Shown here piece after piece: positions 48,282-61,749 of a stretch of 64,000 nt of DNA. The notes under the pieces are model-generated. The model ran no database searches. It had not been told where the DNA came from and saw only the letters and a list, made by a program, of their open reading frames with translations. Position 1 is the stretch's first letter; the number at the start of each line of letters is the position of its first letter. Source of the stretch: Limanda limanda (Eukaryota; Chordata; Actinopteri; Pleuronectiformes; Pleuronectidae); NCBI RefSeq assembly GCF_963576545.1, contig NW_026870478.1:1-64000 (forward strand). Direction: 5' to 3'. The translations under genes and the position numbers were made by a program.

Positions 48282-50686
48282 GCAAGTAGGCTCTACCCCC
48301 ACTAAATGGGGTAGCGCACATCGATCGGTACCATCCTTGAGCTTCTCCGACTTTCGGAAGGGTTAGGGTTAGGGTTAGGGATGAAAGCACATAGGAGAAA
48401 GAGATATTCTTGAATAACCTTTTTTGTGAAGGTCGGAGAGACTTGCAAGTAGGCTCTACCCCCACTAAATGGGGTAACGCGCATCGATCGGTACCATCCT
48501 TGAGCTTCTCCGACTTTCGGAAGGGTTAGGGTTAGGGTTAGGGATGAAAGCACATAGGAGAAAGAGATATTCTTGAATAACTTTTTTTGTGAAGGTCGGA
48601 GAGACTTGGAAAGTGGTTGCATCTGGACTAATTTGGGTCCTGCGGATCGATTGGTACCATCCCCGAGCTTGTACGACCTTCGGAAGAGGTCGACCGACGA
48701 AATTCCCCCAAATCTGAGGAGATATTCTTGAATAACTTTTTTTGTGAAGGTCGGAGAGACTTGCAAGTAGGCTCTACCCCCACTAAATGGGGTTGCGCGC
48801 ATCGATCGGTACCATCCTTGAGCTTCTCCGACTTTCGGAAGGGTTAGGGTTAGGGTTAGGGATGAAAGCACATAGGAGAAAGAGATATTCTTGAATAACT
48901 TTTTTTGTGAAGGTCGGAGAGACTTGCAAGTAGGCTCTACCCCCACTAAATGGGGTAGCGCGCATCGATCGGTACTATCGTTGAGCTTCTCCGACTTTCG
49001 GAAGGGTTAGGGTTAGGGTTAGGGATGAAAGCACATAGGAGAAAGAGATATTCTTGAATAACTTTTTTTGTGAAGGTCGGAGAGACTTGGAAAGTGGTTG
49101 CATCTGGACTAATTTGGGTCCTGCAGATCGATTGGTACCATCCCCGAGCTTGTACGACCTTCGGAAGAGGTCGACCGACGAAATTCCCCCAAATCTGAGG
49201 AGATATTCTTGAATAACTTTTTTTGTGAAGGTCGGAGAGACTTGCAAGTAGGCTCTACCCCCACTAAATGGGGTTGCGCGCATCGATCGGTACCATCCTT
49301 GAGCTTCTCCGACTTTCGGAAGGGTTAGGGTTAGGGTTAGGGATGAAAGCACATAGGAGAAAGAGATATTCTTGAATAACTTTTTTTGTGAAGGTCGGAG
49401 AGACTTGCAAGTAGGCTCTACCCCCACTAAATGGGGTAGCGCGCATCGATCGGTACCATCCTTGAGCTTCTCCGACTTTCGGAAGGGTTAGGGTTAGGGT
49501 TAGGGATGAAAGCACATAGGAGAAAGAGATATTCTTGAATAACTTTTTTTGTGAAGGTCGGAGAGACTTGAAAAGTGGTTGCATCTGGAATAATTTGGGT
49601 CCTGCGGATCGATTGGTACCATCCCCGAGCTTGTACGACCTTCGGAAGAGGTCGACCGACGAAATTCCCCCAAATCTGAGGAGATATTCTTGAATAACTT
49701 TTTTTGTGAAGGTCGGAGAGACTTGCAAGTAGGCTCTACCCCCACTAAATGGGGTAGCGCGCATCGATCGGTACCATCCTTGAGCTTCTCCGACTTTCGG
49801 AAGGGTTAGGGTTAGGGTTAGGGATGAAAGCACATAGGAGAAAGAGATATTCTTGAATAACTTTTTTTGTGAAGGTCGGAGAGACTTGGAAAGTGGTTGC
49901 ATCTGGACTAATTTGGGTCCTGCGGATCGATTGGTACCATCCCCGAGCTTGTACGACCTTCGGAAGAGGTCGACCGACGAAATTCCCCCAAATCTGAGGA
50001 GATATTCTTGAATAACTTTTTTTGTGAAGGTCGGAGAGACTTGCAAGTAGGCTCTACCCCCACTAAATGGGGTTGCACGCATCGATCGGTACCATCCTTG
50101 AGCTTCTCCGACTTTCGGAAGGGTTAGGGTTAGGGTTAGGGATGAAAGCACATAGGAGAAAGAGATATTCTTGAATAACTTTTTTTGTGAAGGTCGGAGA
50201 GACTTGTAAGTAGGCTCTACCCCCACTAAATGGGGTAGCGCGCATCGATCGGTACCATCCTTGAGCTTCTCCGACTTTCGGAAGGGTTAGGGTTAGGGTT
50301 AGGGATGAAAGCACATAGGAGAAAGAGATATTCTTGAATAACTTTTTTTGTGAAGGTCGGAGAGACTTGAAAAGTGGTTGCATCTGGACTAATTTGGGTC
50401 CTGCGGATCGATTGGTACCATCCCCGAGCTTGTACGACCTTCGGAAGAGGTCGACCGACGAAATTCCCCCAAATCTGAGGAGATATTCTTGAATAACTTT
50501 TTTTGTGAAGGTCGGAGAGACTTGCAAGTAGGCTCTACCCCCACTAAATGGGGTAGCGCGCATCGATCGGTACCATCCTTGAGCTTCTCCGACTTTCGGA
50601 AGGGTTAGGGTTAGGGTTAGGGATGAAAGCACATAGGAGAAAGAGATATTCTTGAATAACTTTTTTTGTGAAGGTCGGAGAGACTT
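48282..50686 (+). repeat. Higher-order repeat 'beta', copy 5 (2,405 bp)
   Basis: Complete beta order. Private changes are AACCTTTTT near 48420, GGTACTATC at about 48970, GGAATAATTT in the GAAAAG B near 49588, GTTGCACGC near 50075 and TTGTAAGTAG near 50206. It has more private substitutions than the other beta copies in the right half. Confidence 0.86.
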
Positions 50687-51167
50687 GGAAAGTGGTTGCA
50701 TCTGGACTAATTTGGGTCCTGCGGATCGATTGGTACCATCCCCGAGCTTGTACGACCTTCGGAAGAGGTCGACCGACGAAATTCCCCCAAATCTGAGGAG
50801 ATATTCTTGAATAACTTTTTTTGTGAAGGTCGGAGAGACTTGCAAGTAGGCTCTACCCCCACTAAATGGGGTTGCGCGCATCGATCGGTACCATCCTTGA
50901 GCTTCTCCGACTTTCGGAAGGGTTAGGGTTAGGGTTAGGGATGAAAGCACATAGGAGAAAGAGATATTCTTGAATAACTTTTTTTGTGAAGGTCGGAGAG
51001 ACTTGCAAGTAGGCTCTACCCCCACTAAATGGGGTAGCGCGCATCGATCGGTACCATCTTTGAGCTTCTCCGACTTTCGGAAGGGTTAGGGTTAGGGTTA
51101 GGGATGAAAGCACATAGGAGAAAGAGATATTCTTGAATAACTTTTTTTGTGAAGGTCGGAGAGACTT
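50687..51167 (+). repeat. B-A2-A trimer (481 bp) between beta copies 5 and 6
   Basis: A minimal 481-bp joint, with ATCTTTGAG in the last A (51026). This is the only beta copy not preceded by the full A-g/Bc/A/Bg/A2/A linker. Confidence 0.85.
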
Positions 51168-53572
51168 GCAAGTAGGCTCTACCCCCACTAAATGGGGTAG
51201 CGCACATCGATCGGTACCATCCTTGAGCTTCTCCGACTTTCGGAAGGGTTAGGGTTAGGGTTAGGGATGAAAGCACATAGGAGAAAGAGATATTCTTGAA
51301 TAACTTTTTTTGTGAAGGTCGGAGAGACTTGCAAGTAGGCTCTACCCCCACTAAATGGGGTAACGCGCATCGATCGGTACCATCCTTGAGCTTCTCCGAC
51401 TTTCGGAAGGGTTAGGGTTAGGGTTAGGGATGAAAGCACATAGGAGAAAGAGATATTCTTGAATAACTTTTTTTGTGAAGGTCGGAGAGACTTGGAAAGT
51501 GGTTGCATCTGGACTAATTTGGGTCCTGCGGATCGATTGGTACCATCCCCGAGCTTGTACGACCTTCGGAAGAGGTCGACCGACGAAATTCCCCCAAATC
51601 TGAGGAGATATTCTTGAATAACTTTTTTTGTGAAGGTTGGAGAGACTTGCAAGTAGGCTCTACCCCCACTAAATGGGGTTGCGCGCATCGATCGGTACCA
51701 TCCTTGAGCTTCTCCGACTTTCGGAAGGGTTAGGGTTAGGGTTAGGGATGAAAGCACATAGGAGAAAGAGATATTCTTGAATAACTTTTTTTGTGAAGGT
51801 CGGAGAGACTTGCAAGTAGGCTCTACCCCCACTAAATGGGGTAGCGCGCATCGATCGGTACCATCGTTGAGCTTCTCCGACTTTCGGAAGGGTTAGGGTT
51901 AGGGTTAGGGATGAAAGCACATAGGAGAAAGAGATATTCTTGAATAACTTTTTTTGTGAAGGTCGGAGAGACTTGGAAAGTGGTTGCATCTGGACTAATT
52001 TGGGTCCTGCAGATCGATTGGTACCATCCCCGAGCTTGTACGACCTTCGGAAGAGGTCGACCGACGAAATTCCCCCAAATCTGAGGAGATATTCTTGAAT
52101 AACTTTTTTTGTGAAGGTCGGAGAGACTTGCAAGTAGGCTCTACCCCCACTAAATGGGGTTGCGCGCATCGATCGGTACCATCCTTGAGCTTCTCCGACT
52201 TTCGGAAGGGTTAGGGTTAGGGTTAGGGATGAAAGCACATAGGAGAAAGAGATATTCTTGAATAACTTTTTTTGTGAAGGTCGGAGAGACTTGCAAGTAG
52301 GCTCTACCCCCACTAAATGGGGTAGCGCGCATCGATCGGTACCATCCTTGAGCTTCTCCGACTTTCGGAAGGGTTAGGGTTAGGGTTAGGGATGAAAGCA
52401 CATAGGAGAAAGAGATATTCTTGAATAACTTTTTTTGTGAAGGTCGGAGAGACTTGAAAAGTGGTTGCATCTGGACTAATTTGGGTCCTGCGGATCGATT
52501 GGTACCATCCCCGAGCTTGTACGACCTTCGAAAGAGGTCGACCGACGAAATTCCCCCAAATCTGAGGAGATATTCTTGAATAACTTTTTTTGTGAAGGTC
52601 GGAGAGACTTGCAAGTAGGCTCTACCCCCACTAAATGGGGTAGCGCGCATCGATCGGTACCATCCTTGAGCTTCTCCGACTTTCGGAAGGGTTAGGGTTA
52701 GGGTTAGGGATGAAAGCACATAGGAGAAAGAGATATTCTTGAATAACTTTTTTTGTGAAGGTCGGAGAGACTTGGAAAGTGGTTGCATCTGGACTAATTT
52801 GGGTCCTGCGGATCGATTGGTACCATCCCCGAGCTTGTACGACCTTCGGAAGAGGTCGACCGACGAAATTCCCCCAAATCTGAGGAGATATTCTTGAATA
52901 ACTTTTTTTGTGAAGGTCGGAGAGACTTGCAAGTAGGCTCTACCCCCACTAAATGGGGTTGCGCGCATCGATCGGTACCATCCTTGAGCTTCTCCGACTT
53001 TCGGAAGGGTTAGGGTTAGGGTTAGGGATGAAAGCACATAGGAGAAAGAGATATTCTTGAATAACTTTTTTTGTGAAGGTCGGAGAGACTTGCAAGTAGG
53101 CTCTACCCCCACTAAATGGGGTAGCGCGCATCGATCGGTACCATCCTTGAGCTTCTCCGACTTTCGGAAGGGTTAGGGTTAGGGTTAGGGATGAAAGCAC
53201 ATAGGAGAAAGAGATATTCTTGAATAACTTTTTTTGTGAAGGTCGGAGAGACTTGAAAAGTGGTTGCATCTGGACTAATTTGGGTCCTGCGGATCGATTG
53301 GTACCATCCCCGAGCTTGTACGACCTTCGGAAGAGGTCGACCGACGAAATTCCCCCAAATCTGAGGAGATATTCTTGAATAACGTTTTTTTTGAAGGTCG
53401 GAGAGACTTGCAAGTAGGCTCTACCCCCACTAAATGGGGTAGCGCGCATCGATCGGTACCATCCTTGAGCTTCTCCGACTTTCGGAAGGGTTAGGGTTAG
53501 GGTTAGGGATGAAAGCACATAGGAGAAAGAGATATTCTTGAATAACTTTTTTTGTGAAGGTCGGAGAGACTT
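51168..53572 (+). repeat. Higher-order repeat 'beta', copy 6 (2,405 bp)
   Basis: Complete beta order with GCGCAC (51189), GTAACG (51352), ATCGTTGAG (51833), GCAGATCG, GAAAAG twice and T9 before 53431 (here AACG followed by the T run). Landmarks match beta copy 7 at +4,011 bp. Confidence 0.88.
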
Positions 53573-55178
53573 GGAAAGTGGTTGCATCTGGACTAATTTG
53601 GGTCCTGCGGATCGATTGGTACCATCCCCGAGCTTGTACGACCTTCGGAAGAGGTCGACCGACGAAATTCCCCCAAATCTGAGGAGATATTCTTGAATAA
53701 CTTTTTTTGTGAAGGTCGGAGAGACTTGCAAGTAGGCTCTACCCCCACTAAATGGGGTTGCGCGCATCGATCGGTACCATCCTTGAGCTTCTCCGACTTT
53801 CGGAAGGGTTAGGGTTAGGGTTAGGGATGAAAGCACATAGGAGAAAGAGATATTCTTGAATAACTTTTTTTGTGAAGGTCGGAGAGACTTGCAAGTAGGC
53901 TCTACCCCCACTAAATGGGGTAGCGCGCATCGATCGGTACCATCCTTGAGCTTCTCCGACTTTCGGAAGGGTTAGGGTTAGGGTTAGGGATGAAAGCACA
54001 TAGGAGAAAGAGATATTCTTGAATAACTTTTTTTGTGAAGGTCGGAGAGACTTGCAAGTAGGCTCTACCCCCACTAAATGGGGTAGCGCGCATCGATCGG
54101 TACCATCCTTGAGCTTCTCCGACTTTCGGAAGGGTTAGGGTTAGGGTTAGGGATGAAAGCACATAGGAGAAAGAGATATTCTTGAATAACTTTTTTTGTG
54201 AAGGTCGGAGAGACTTGCAAGTAGGCTCTGCCCCCACTAAATGGGGTAGCGCGCATCGATCGGTACCATCCTTGAGCTTCTCCGACTTTCGGAAGGGTTA
54301 GGGTTAGGGTTAGGGATGAAAGCACATAGGAGAAAGAGATATTCTTGAATAACTTTTTTTGTGAAGGTCGGAGAGACTTGGAAAGTGGTTGCATCTGGAC
54401 TAATTTGGGTCCTGCGGATCGATTCGTACCATCCCCGAGCTTGTACGACCTTCGGAAGAGGTCGACCGACGAAATTCCCCCAAATCTGAGGAGATATTCT
54501 TGAATAACTTTTTTTGTGAAGGTCGGAGAGACTTGCAAGTAGGCTCTACCCCCACTAAATGGGGTAGCGCGCATCGATCGGTACCATCCTTGAGCTTCTC
54601 CGACTTTCGGAAGGGTTAGGGTTAGGGTTAGGGATGAAAGCACATAGGAGAAAGAGATATTCTTGAATAACTTTTTTTGTGAAGGTCGGAGAGACTTGGA
54701 AAGTGGTTGCATCTGGACTAATTTGGGTCCTGCGGATCGATTGGTACCATCCCCGAGCTTGTACGACCTTCGGAAGAGGTCGACCGACGAAATTCCCCCA
54801 AATCTGAGGAGATATTCTTGAATAACTTTTTTTGTGAAGGTCGGAGAGACTTGCAAGTAGGCTCTACCCCCACTAAATGGGGTTGCGCGCATCGATCGGT
54901 ACCATCCTTGAGCTTCTCCGACTTTCGGAAGGGTTAGGGTTAGGGTTAGGGATGAAAGCACATAGGAGAAAGAGATATTCTTGAATAACTTTTTTTGTGA
55001 AGGTCGGAGAGACTTGCAAGTAGGCTCTACCCCCACTAAATGGGGTAGCGCGCATCGATCGGTACCATCCTTGAGCTTCTCCGACTTTCGGAAGGGTTAG
55101 GGTTAGGGTTAGGGATGAAAGCACATAGGAGAAAGAGATATTCTTGAATAACTTTTTTTGTGAAGGTCGGAGAGACTT
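53573..55178 (+). repeat. Spacer plus linker between beta copies 6 and 7
   Basis: The order is Bg, A2, A, A, then the 962-bp linker A-g, Bc, A, Bg, A2, A (54217-55178). Confidence 0.87.
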
Positions 55179-57583
55179 GCAAGTAGGCTCTACCCCCACT
55201 AAATGGGGTAGCGCACATCGATCGGTACCATCCTTGAGCTTCTCCGACTTTCGGAAGGGTTAGGGTTAGGGTTAGGGATGAAAGCACATAGGAGAAAGAG
55301 ATATTCTTGAATAACTTTTTTTGTGAAGGTCGGAGAGACTTGCAAGTAGGCTCTACCCCCACTAAATGGGGTAACGCGCATCGATCGGTACCATCCTTGA
55401 GCTTCTCCGACTTTCGGAAGGGTTAGGGTTAGGGTTAGGGATGAAAGCACATAGGAGAAAGAGATATTCTTGAATAACTTTTTTTGTGAAGGTCGGAGAG
55501 ACTTGGAAAGTGGTTGCATCTGGACTAATTTGGGTCCTGCGGATCGATTGGTACCATCCCCGAGCTTGTACGACCTTCGGAAGAGGTCGACCGACGAAAT
55601 TCCCCCAAATCTGAGGAGATATTCTTGAATAACTTTTTTTGTGAAGGTCGGAGAGACTTGCAAGTAGGCTCTACCCCCACTAAATGGGGTTGCGCGCATC
55701 GATCGGTACCATCCTTGAGCTTCTCCGACTTTCGGAAGGGTTAGGGTTAGGGTTAGGGATGAAAGCACATAGGAGAAAGAGATATTCTTGAATAACTTTT
55801 TTTGTGAAGGTCGGAGAGACTTGCAAGTAGGCTCTACCCCCACTAAATGGGGTAGCGCGCATCGATCGGTACCATCGTTGAGCTTCTCCGACTTTCGGAA
55901 GGGTTAGGGTTAGGGTTAGGGATGAAAGCACATAGGAGAAAGAGATATTCTTGAATAACTTTTTTTGTGAAGGTCGGAGAGACTTGGAAAGTGGTTGCAT
56001 CTGGACTAATTTGGGTCCTGCAGATCGATTGGTACCATCCGCGAGCTTGTACGACCTTCGGAAGAGGTCGACCGACGAAATTCCCCCAAATCTGAGGAGA
56101 TATTCTTGAATAACTTTTTTTGTGAAGGTCGGAGAGACTTGCAAGTAGGCTCTACCCCCACTAAATGGGGTTGCGCGCATCGATCGGTACCATCCTTGAG
56201 CTTCTCCGACTTTCGGAAGGGTTAGGGTTAGGGTTAGGGATGAAAGCACATAGGAGAAAGAGATATTCTTGAATAACTTTTTTTGTGAAGGTCGGAGAGA
56301 CTTGCAAGTAGGCTCTACCCCCACTAAATGGGGTAGCGCGCATCGATCGGTACCATCCTTGAGCTTCTCCGACTTTCGGAAGGGTTAGGGTTAGGGTTAG
56401 GGATGAAAGCACATAGGAGAAAGAGATATTCTTGAATAACTTTTTTTGTGAAGGTCGGAGAGACTTGAAAAGTGGTTGCATCTGGACTAATTTGGGTCCT
56501 GCGGATCGATTGGTACCATCCCCGAGCTTGTACGACCTTCGGAAGAGGTCGACCGACGAAATTCCCCCAAATCTGAGGAGATATTCTTGAATAACTTTTT
56601 TTGTGAAGGTCGGAGAGACTTGCAAGTAGGCTCTACCCCCACTAAATGGGGTAGCGCGCATCGATCGGTACCATCCTTGAGCTTCTCCGACTTTCGGAAG
56701 GGTTAGGGTTAGGGTTAGGGATGAAAGCACATAGGAGAAAGAGATATTCTTGAATAACTTTTTTTGTGAAGGTCGGAGAGACTTGGAAAGTGGTTGCATC
56801 TGGACTAATTTGGGTCCTGCGGATCGATTGGTACCATCCCCGAGCTTGTACGACCTTCGGAAGAGGTCGACCGACGAAATTCCCCCAAATCTGAGGAGAT
56901 ATTCTTGAATAACTTTTTTTGTGAAGGTCGGAGAGACTTGCAAGTAGGCTCTACCCCCACTAAATGGGGTTGCGCGCATCGATCGGTACCATCCTTGAGC
57001 TTCTCCGACTTTCGGAAGGGTTAGGGTTAGGGTTAGGGATGAAAGCACATAGGAGAAAGAGATATTCTTGAATAACTTTTTTTGTGAAGGTCGGAGAGAC
57101 TTGCAAGTAGGCTCTACCCCCACTAAATGGGGTAGCGCGCATCGATCGGTACCATCCTTGAGCTTCTCCGACTTTCGGAAGGGTTAGGGTTAGGGTTAGG
57201 GATGAAAGCACATAGGAGAAAGAGATATTCTTGAATAACTTTTTTTGTGAAGGTCGGAGAGACTTGAAAAGTGGTTGCATCTGGACTAATTTGGGTCCTG
57301 CGGATCGATTGGTACCATCCCCGAGCTTGTACGACCTTCGGAAGAGGTCGACCGACGAAATTCCCCCAAATCTGAGGAGATATTCTTGAATAACTTTTTT
57401 TTTGAAGGTCGGAGAGACTTGCAAGTAGGCTCTACCCCCACTAAATGGGGTAGCGCGCATCGATCGGTACCATCCTTGAGCTTCTCCGACTTTCGGAAGG
57501 GTTAGGGTTAGGGTTAGGGATGAAAGCACATAGGAGAAAGAGATATTCTTGAATAACTTTTTTTGTGAAGGTCGGAGAGACTT
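55179..57583 (+). repeat. Higher-order repeat 'beta', copy 7 (2,405 bp)
   Basis: Complete beta order, from GCGCAC (55200) to the T9-preceded A at 57442. The private change CATCCGCGAG follows GCAGATCG near 56040. After this block no further beta block is seen. Confidence 0.88.
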
Positions 57584-60500
57584 GGAAAGTGGTTGCATCT
57601 GGACTAATTTGGGTCCTGCGGATCGATTGGTACCATCCCCGAGCTTGTACGACCTTCGGAAGAGGTCGACCGACGAAATTCCCCCAAATCTGAGGAGATA
57701 TTCTTGAATAACTTTTTTTGTGAAGGTCGGAGAGACTTGCAAGTAGGCTCTACCCCCACTAAATGGGGTTGCGCGCATCGATCGGTACCATCCTTGAGCT
57801 TCTCCGACTTTCGGAAGGGTTAGGGTTAGGGTTAGGGATGAAAGCACATAGGAGAAAGAGATATTCTTGAATAACTTTTTTTGTGAAGGTCGGAGAGACT
57901 TGCAAGTAGGCTCTACCCCCACTAAATGGGGTAGCGCGCATCGATCGGTACCATCCTTGAGCTTCTCCGACTTTCGGAAGGGTTAGGGTTAGGGTTAGGG
58001 ATGAAAGCACATAGGAGAAAGAGATATTCTTGAATAACTTTTTTTGTGAAGGTCGGAGAGACTTGGAAAGTGGTTGCATCTGGACTAATTTGGGTCCTGC
58101 GGATCGATTCGTACCATCCCCGAGCTTGTACGACCTTCGGAAGAGGTCGACCGACGAAATTCCCCCAAATCTGAGGAGATATTCTTGAATAACTTTTTTT
58201 GTGAAGGTCGGAGAGACTTGCAAGTAGGCTCTACCCCCACTAAATGGGGTTGCGCGCATCGATCGGTACCATCCTTGAGCTTCTCCGACTTTCGGAAGGG
58301 TTAGGGTTAGGGTTAGGGATGAAAGCACATAGGAGAAAGAGATATTCTTGAATAACTTTTTTTGTGAAGGTCGGAGAGACTTGCAAGTAGGCTCTACCCC
58401 CACTAAATGGGGTAGCGCGCATCGATCGGTACCATCCTTGAGCTTCTCCGACTTTCGGAAGGGTTAGGGTTAGGGTTAGGGATGAAAGCACATAGGAGAA
58501 AGAGATATTCTTGAATAACTTTTTTTGTGAAGGTCGGAGAGACTTGGAAAGTGGTTGCATCTGGACTAATTTGGGTCCTGCGGATCGATTCGTACCATCC
58601 CCGAGCTTGTACGACCTTCGGAAGAGGTCGACCGACGAAATTCCCCCAAATCTGAGGAGATATTCTTGAATAACTTTTTTTGTGAAGGTCGGAGAGACTT
58701 GCAAGTAGGCTCTACCCCCACTAAATGGGGTTGCGCGCATCGATCGGTACCATCCTTGAGCTTCTCCGACTTTCGGAAGGGTTAGGGTTAGGGTTAGGGA
58801 TGAAAGCACATAGGAGAAAGAGATATTCTTGAATAACTTTTTTTGTGAAGGTCGGAGAGACTTGCAAGTAGGCTCTACCCCCACTAAATGGGGTAGCGCG
58901 CATCGATCGGTACCATCCTTGAGCTTCTCCGACTTTCGGAAGGGTTAGGGTTAGGGTTAGGGATGAAAGCACATAGGAGAAAGAGATATTCTTGAATAAC
59001 TTTTTTTGTGAAGGTCGGAGAGACTTGCAAGTAGGCTCTACCCCCACTAAATGGGGTAGCGCGCATCGATCGGTACCATCCTTGAGCTTCTCCGACTTTC
59101 GGAAGGGTTAGGGTTAGGGTTAGGGATGAAAGCACATAGGAGAAAGAGATATTCTTGAATAACTTTTTTTGTGAAGGTCGGAGAGACTTGGAAAGTGGTT
59201 GCATCTGGACTAATTTGGGTCCTGCGGATCGATTGGTACCATCCCCGAGCTTGTACGACCTTCGGAAGAGGTCGACCGACGAAATTCCCCCAAATCTGAG
59301 GAGATATTCTTGAATAACTTTTTTTTTGAAGGTCGGAGAGACTTGCAAGTAGGCTCTACCCCCACTAAATGGGGTAGCGCGCATCGATCGGTACCATCCT
59401 TGAGCTTCTCCGACTTTCGGAAGGGTTAGGGTTAGGGTTAGGGATGAAAGCACATAGGAGAAAGAGATATTCTTGAATAACTTTTTTTGTGAAGGTCGGA
59501 GAGACTTGGAAAGTGGTTGCATCTGGACTAATTTGGGTCCTGCGGATCGATTGGTACCATCCCCGAGCTTGTACGACCTTCGGAAGAGGTCGACCGACGA
59601 AATTCCCCCAAATCTGAGGAGATATTCTTGAATAACTTTTTTTGTGAAGGTCGGAGAGACTTGCAAGTAGGCTCTACCCCCACTAAATGGGGTTGCGCGC
59701 ATCGATCGGTACCATCCTTGAGCTTCTCCGACTTTCGGAAGGGTTAGGGTTAGGGTTAGGGATGAAAGCACATAGGAGAAAGAGATATTCTTGAATAACT
59801 TTTTTTGTGAAGGTCGGAGAGACTTGCAAGTAGGCTCTACCCCCACTAAATGGGGTAGCGCGCATCGATCGGTACCATCCTTGAGCTTCTCCGACTTTCG
59901 GAAGGGTTAGGGTTAGGGTTAGGGATGAAAGCACATAGGAGAAAGAGATATTCTTGAATAACTTTTTTTGTGAAGGTCGGAGAGACTTGGAAAGTGGTTG
60001 CATCTGGACTAATTTGGGTCCTGCGGATCGATTCGTACCATCCCCGAGCTTGTACGACCTTCGGAAGAGGTCGACCGACGAAATTCCCCCAAATCTGAGG
60101 AGATATTCTTGAATAACTTTTTTTGTGAAGGTCGGAGAGACTTGCAAGTAGGCTCTACCCCCACTAAATGGGGTTGCGCGCATCGATCGGTACCATCCTT
60201 GAGCTTCTCCGACTTTCGGAAGGGTTAGGGTTAGGGTTAGGGATGAAAGCACATAGGAGAAAGAGATATTCTTGAATAACTTTTTTTGTGAAGGTCGGAG
60301 AGACTTGCAAGTAGGCTCTACCCCCACTAAATGGGGTAGCGCGCATCGATCGGTACCATCCTTGAGCTTCTCCGACTTTCGGAAGGGTTAGGGTTAGGGT
60401 TAGGGATGAAAGCACATAGGAGAAAGAGATATTCTTGAATAACTTTTTTTGTGAAGGTCGGAGAGACTTGGAAAGTGGTTGCATCTGGACTAATTTGGGT

Positions 60501-61113
60501 CCTGCGGATCGATTCGTACCATCCCCGAGCTTGTACGACCTTCGGAAGAGGTCGACCGACGAAATTCCCCCAAATCTGAGGAGATATTCTTGAATAACTT
60601 TTTTTGTGAAGGTCGGAGAGACTTGCAAGTAGGCTCTACCCCCACTAAATGGGGTTGCGCGCATCGATCGGTACCATCCTTGAGCTTCTCCGACTTTCGG
60701 AAGGGTTAGGGTTAGGGTTAGGGATGAAAGCACATAGGAGAAAGAGATATTCTTGAATAACTTTTTTTGTGAAGGTCGGAGAGACTTGCAAGTAGGCTCT
60801 ACCCCCACTAAATGGGGTAGCGCGCATCGATCGGTACCATCCTTGAGCTTCTCCGACTTTCGGAAGGGTTAGGGTTAGGGTTAGGGATGAAAGCACATAG
60901 GAGAAAGAGATATTCTTGAATAACTTTTTTTGTGAAGGTCGGAGAGACTTGCAAGTAGGCTCTACCCCCACTAAATGGGGTAGCGCGCATCGATCGGTAC
61001 CATCCTTGAGCTTCTCCGACTTTCGGAAGGGTTAGGGTTAGGGTTAGGGATGAAAGCACATAGGAGAAAGAGATATTCTTGAATAACTTTTTTTGTGAAG
61101 GTCGGAGAGACTT
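57421..61113 (+). repeat. Tandem duplication (1,924 bp) containing 481-bp A2-A-Bc trimers
   Basis: 57421-59344 and 59345-61113 share the order A, Bg, A2, A, Bc, A2, A, Bc, A2, A, A, displaced by 1,924 bp (57442/59366, 57760/59684, 58722/60646). Inside each, the trimer A2, A, Bc repeats at 481 bp. Here Bc follows a plain A and is followed directly by A2. Almost everywhere else Bc follows A-g and is followed by a GTAGCG-type A, so this is a locally rearranged array. Confidence 0.86.
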
Positions 61114-61749
61114 GCAAGTAGGCTCTGCCCCCACTAAATGGGGTAGCGCGCATCGATCGGTACCATCCTTGAGCTTCTCCGACTTTCGGAAGGGTTAGGG
61201 TTAGGGTTAGGGATGAAAGCACATAGGAGAAAGAGATATTCTTGAATAACTTTTTTTGTGAAGGTCGGAGAGACTTGGAAAGTGGTTGCATCTGGACTAA
61301 TTTGGGTCCTGCGGATCGATTCGTACCATCCCCGAGCTTGTACGACCTTCGGAAGAGGTCGCCCGACGAAATTCCCCCAAATCTGAGGAGATATTCTTGA
61401 ATAACTTTTTTTGTGAAGGTCGGAGAGACTTGCAAGTAGGCTCTACCCCCACTAAATGGGGTAGCGCGCATCGATCGGTACCATCCTTGAGCTTCTCCGA
61501 CTTTCGGAAGGGTTAGGGTTAGGGTTAGGGATGAAAGCACATAGGAGAAAGAGATATTCTTGAATAACTTTTTTTGTGAAGGTCGGAGAGACTTGGAAAG
61601 TGGTTGCATCTGGACTAATTTGGGTCCTGCGGATCGATTGGTACCATCCCCGAGCTTGTACGACCTTCGGAAGAGGTCGACCGACGAAATTCCCCCAAAT
61701 CTGAGGAGATATTCTTGAATAACTTTTTTTGTGAAGGTCGGAGAGACTT
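61114..61749 (+). repeat. A-g, Bc, A, Bg module
   Basis: A standard module with one private change in the Bc middle block, GTCGCCCGACG in place of GTCGACCGACG near 61362. That change destroys its SalI-type palindrome. Confidence 0.88.
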
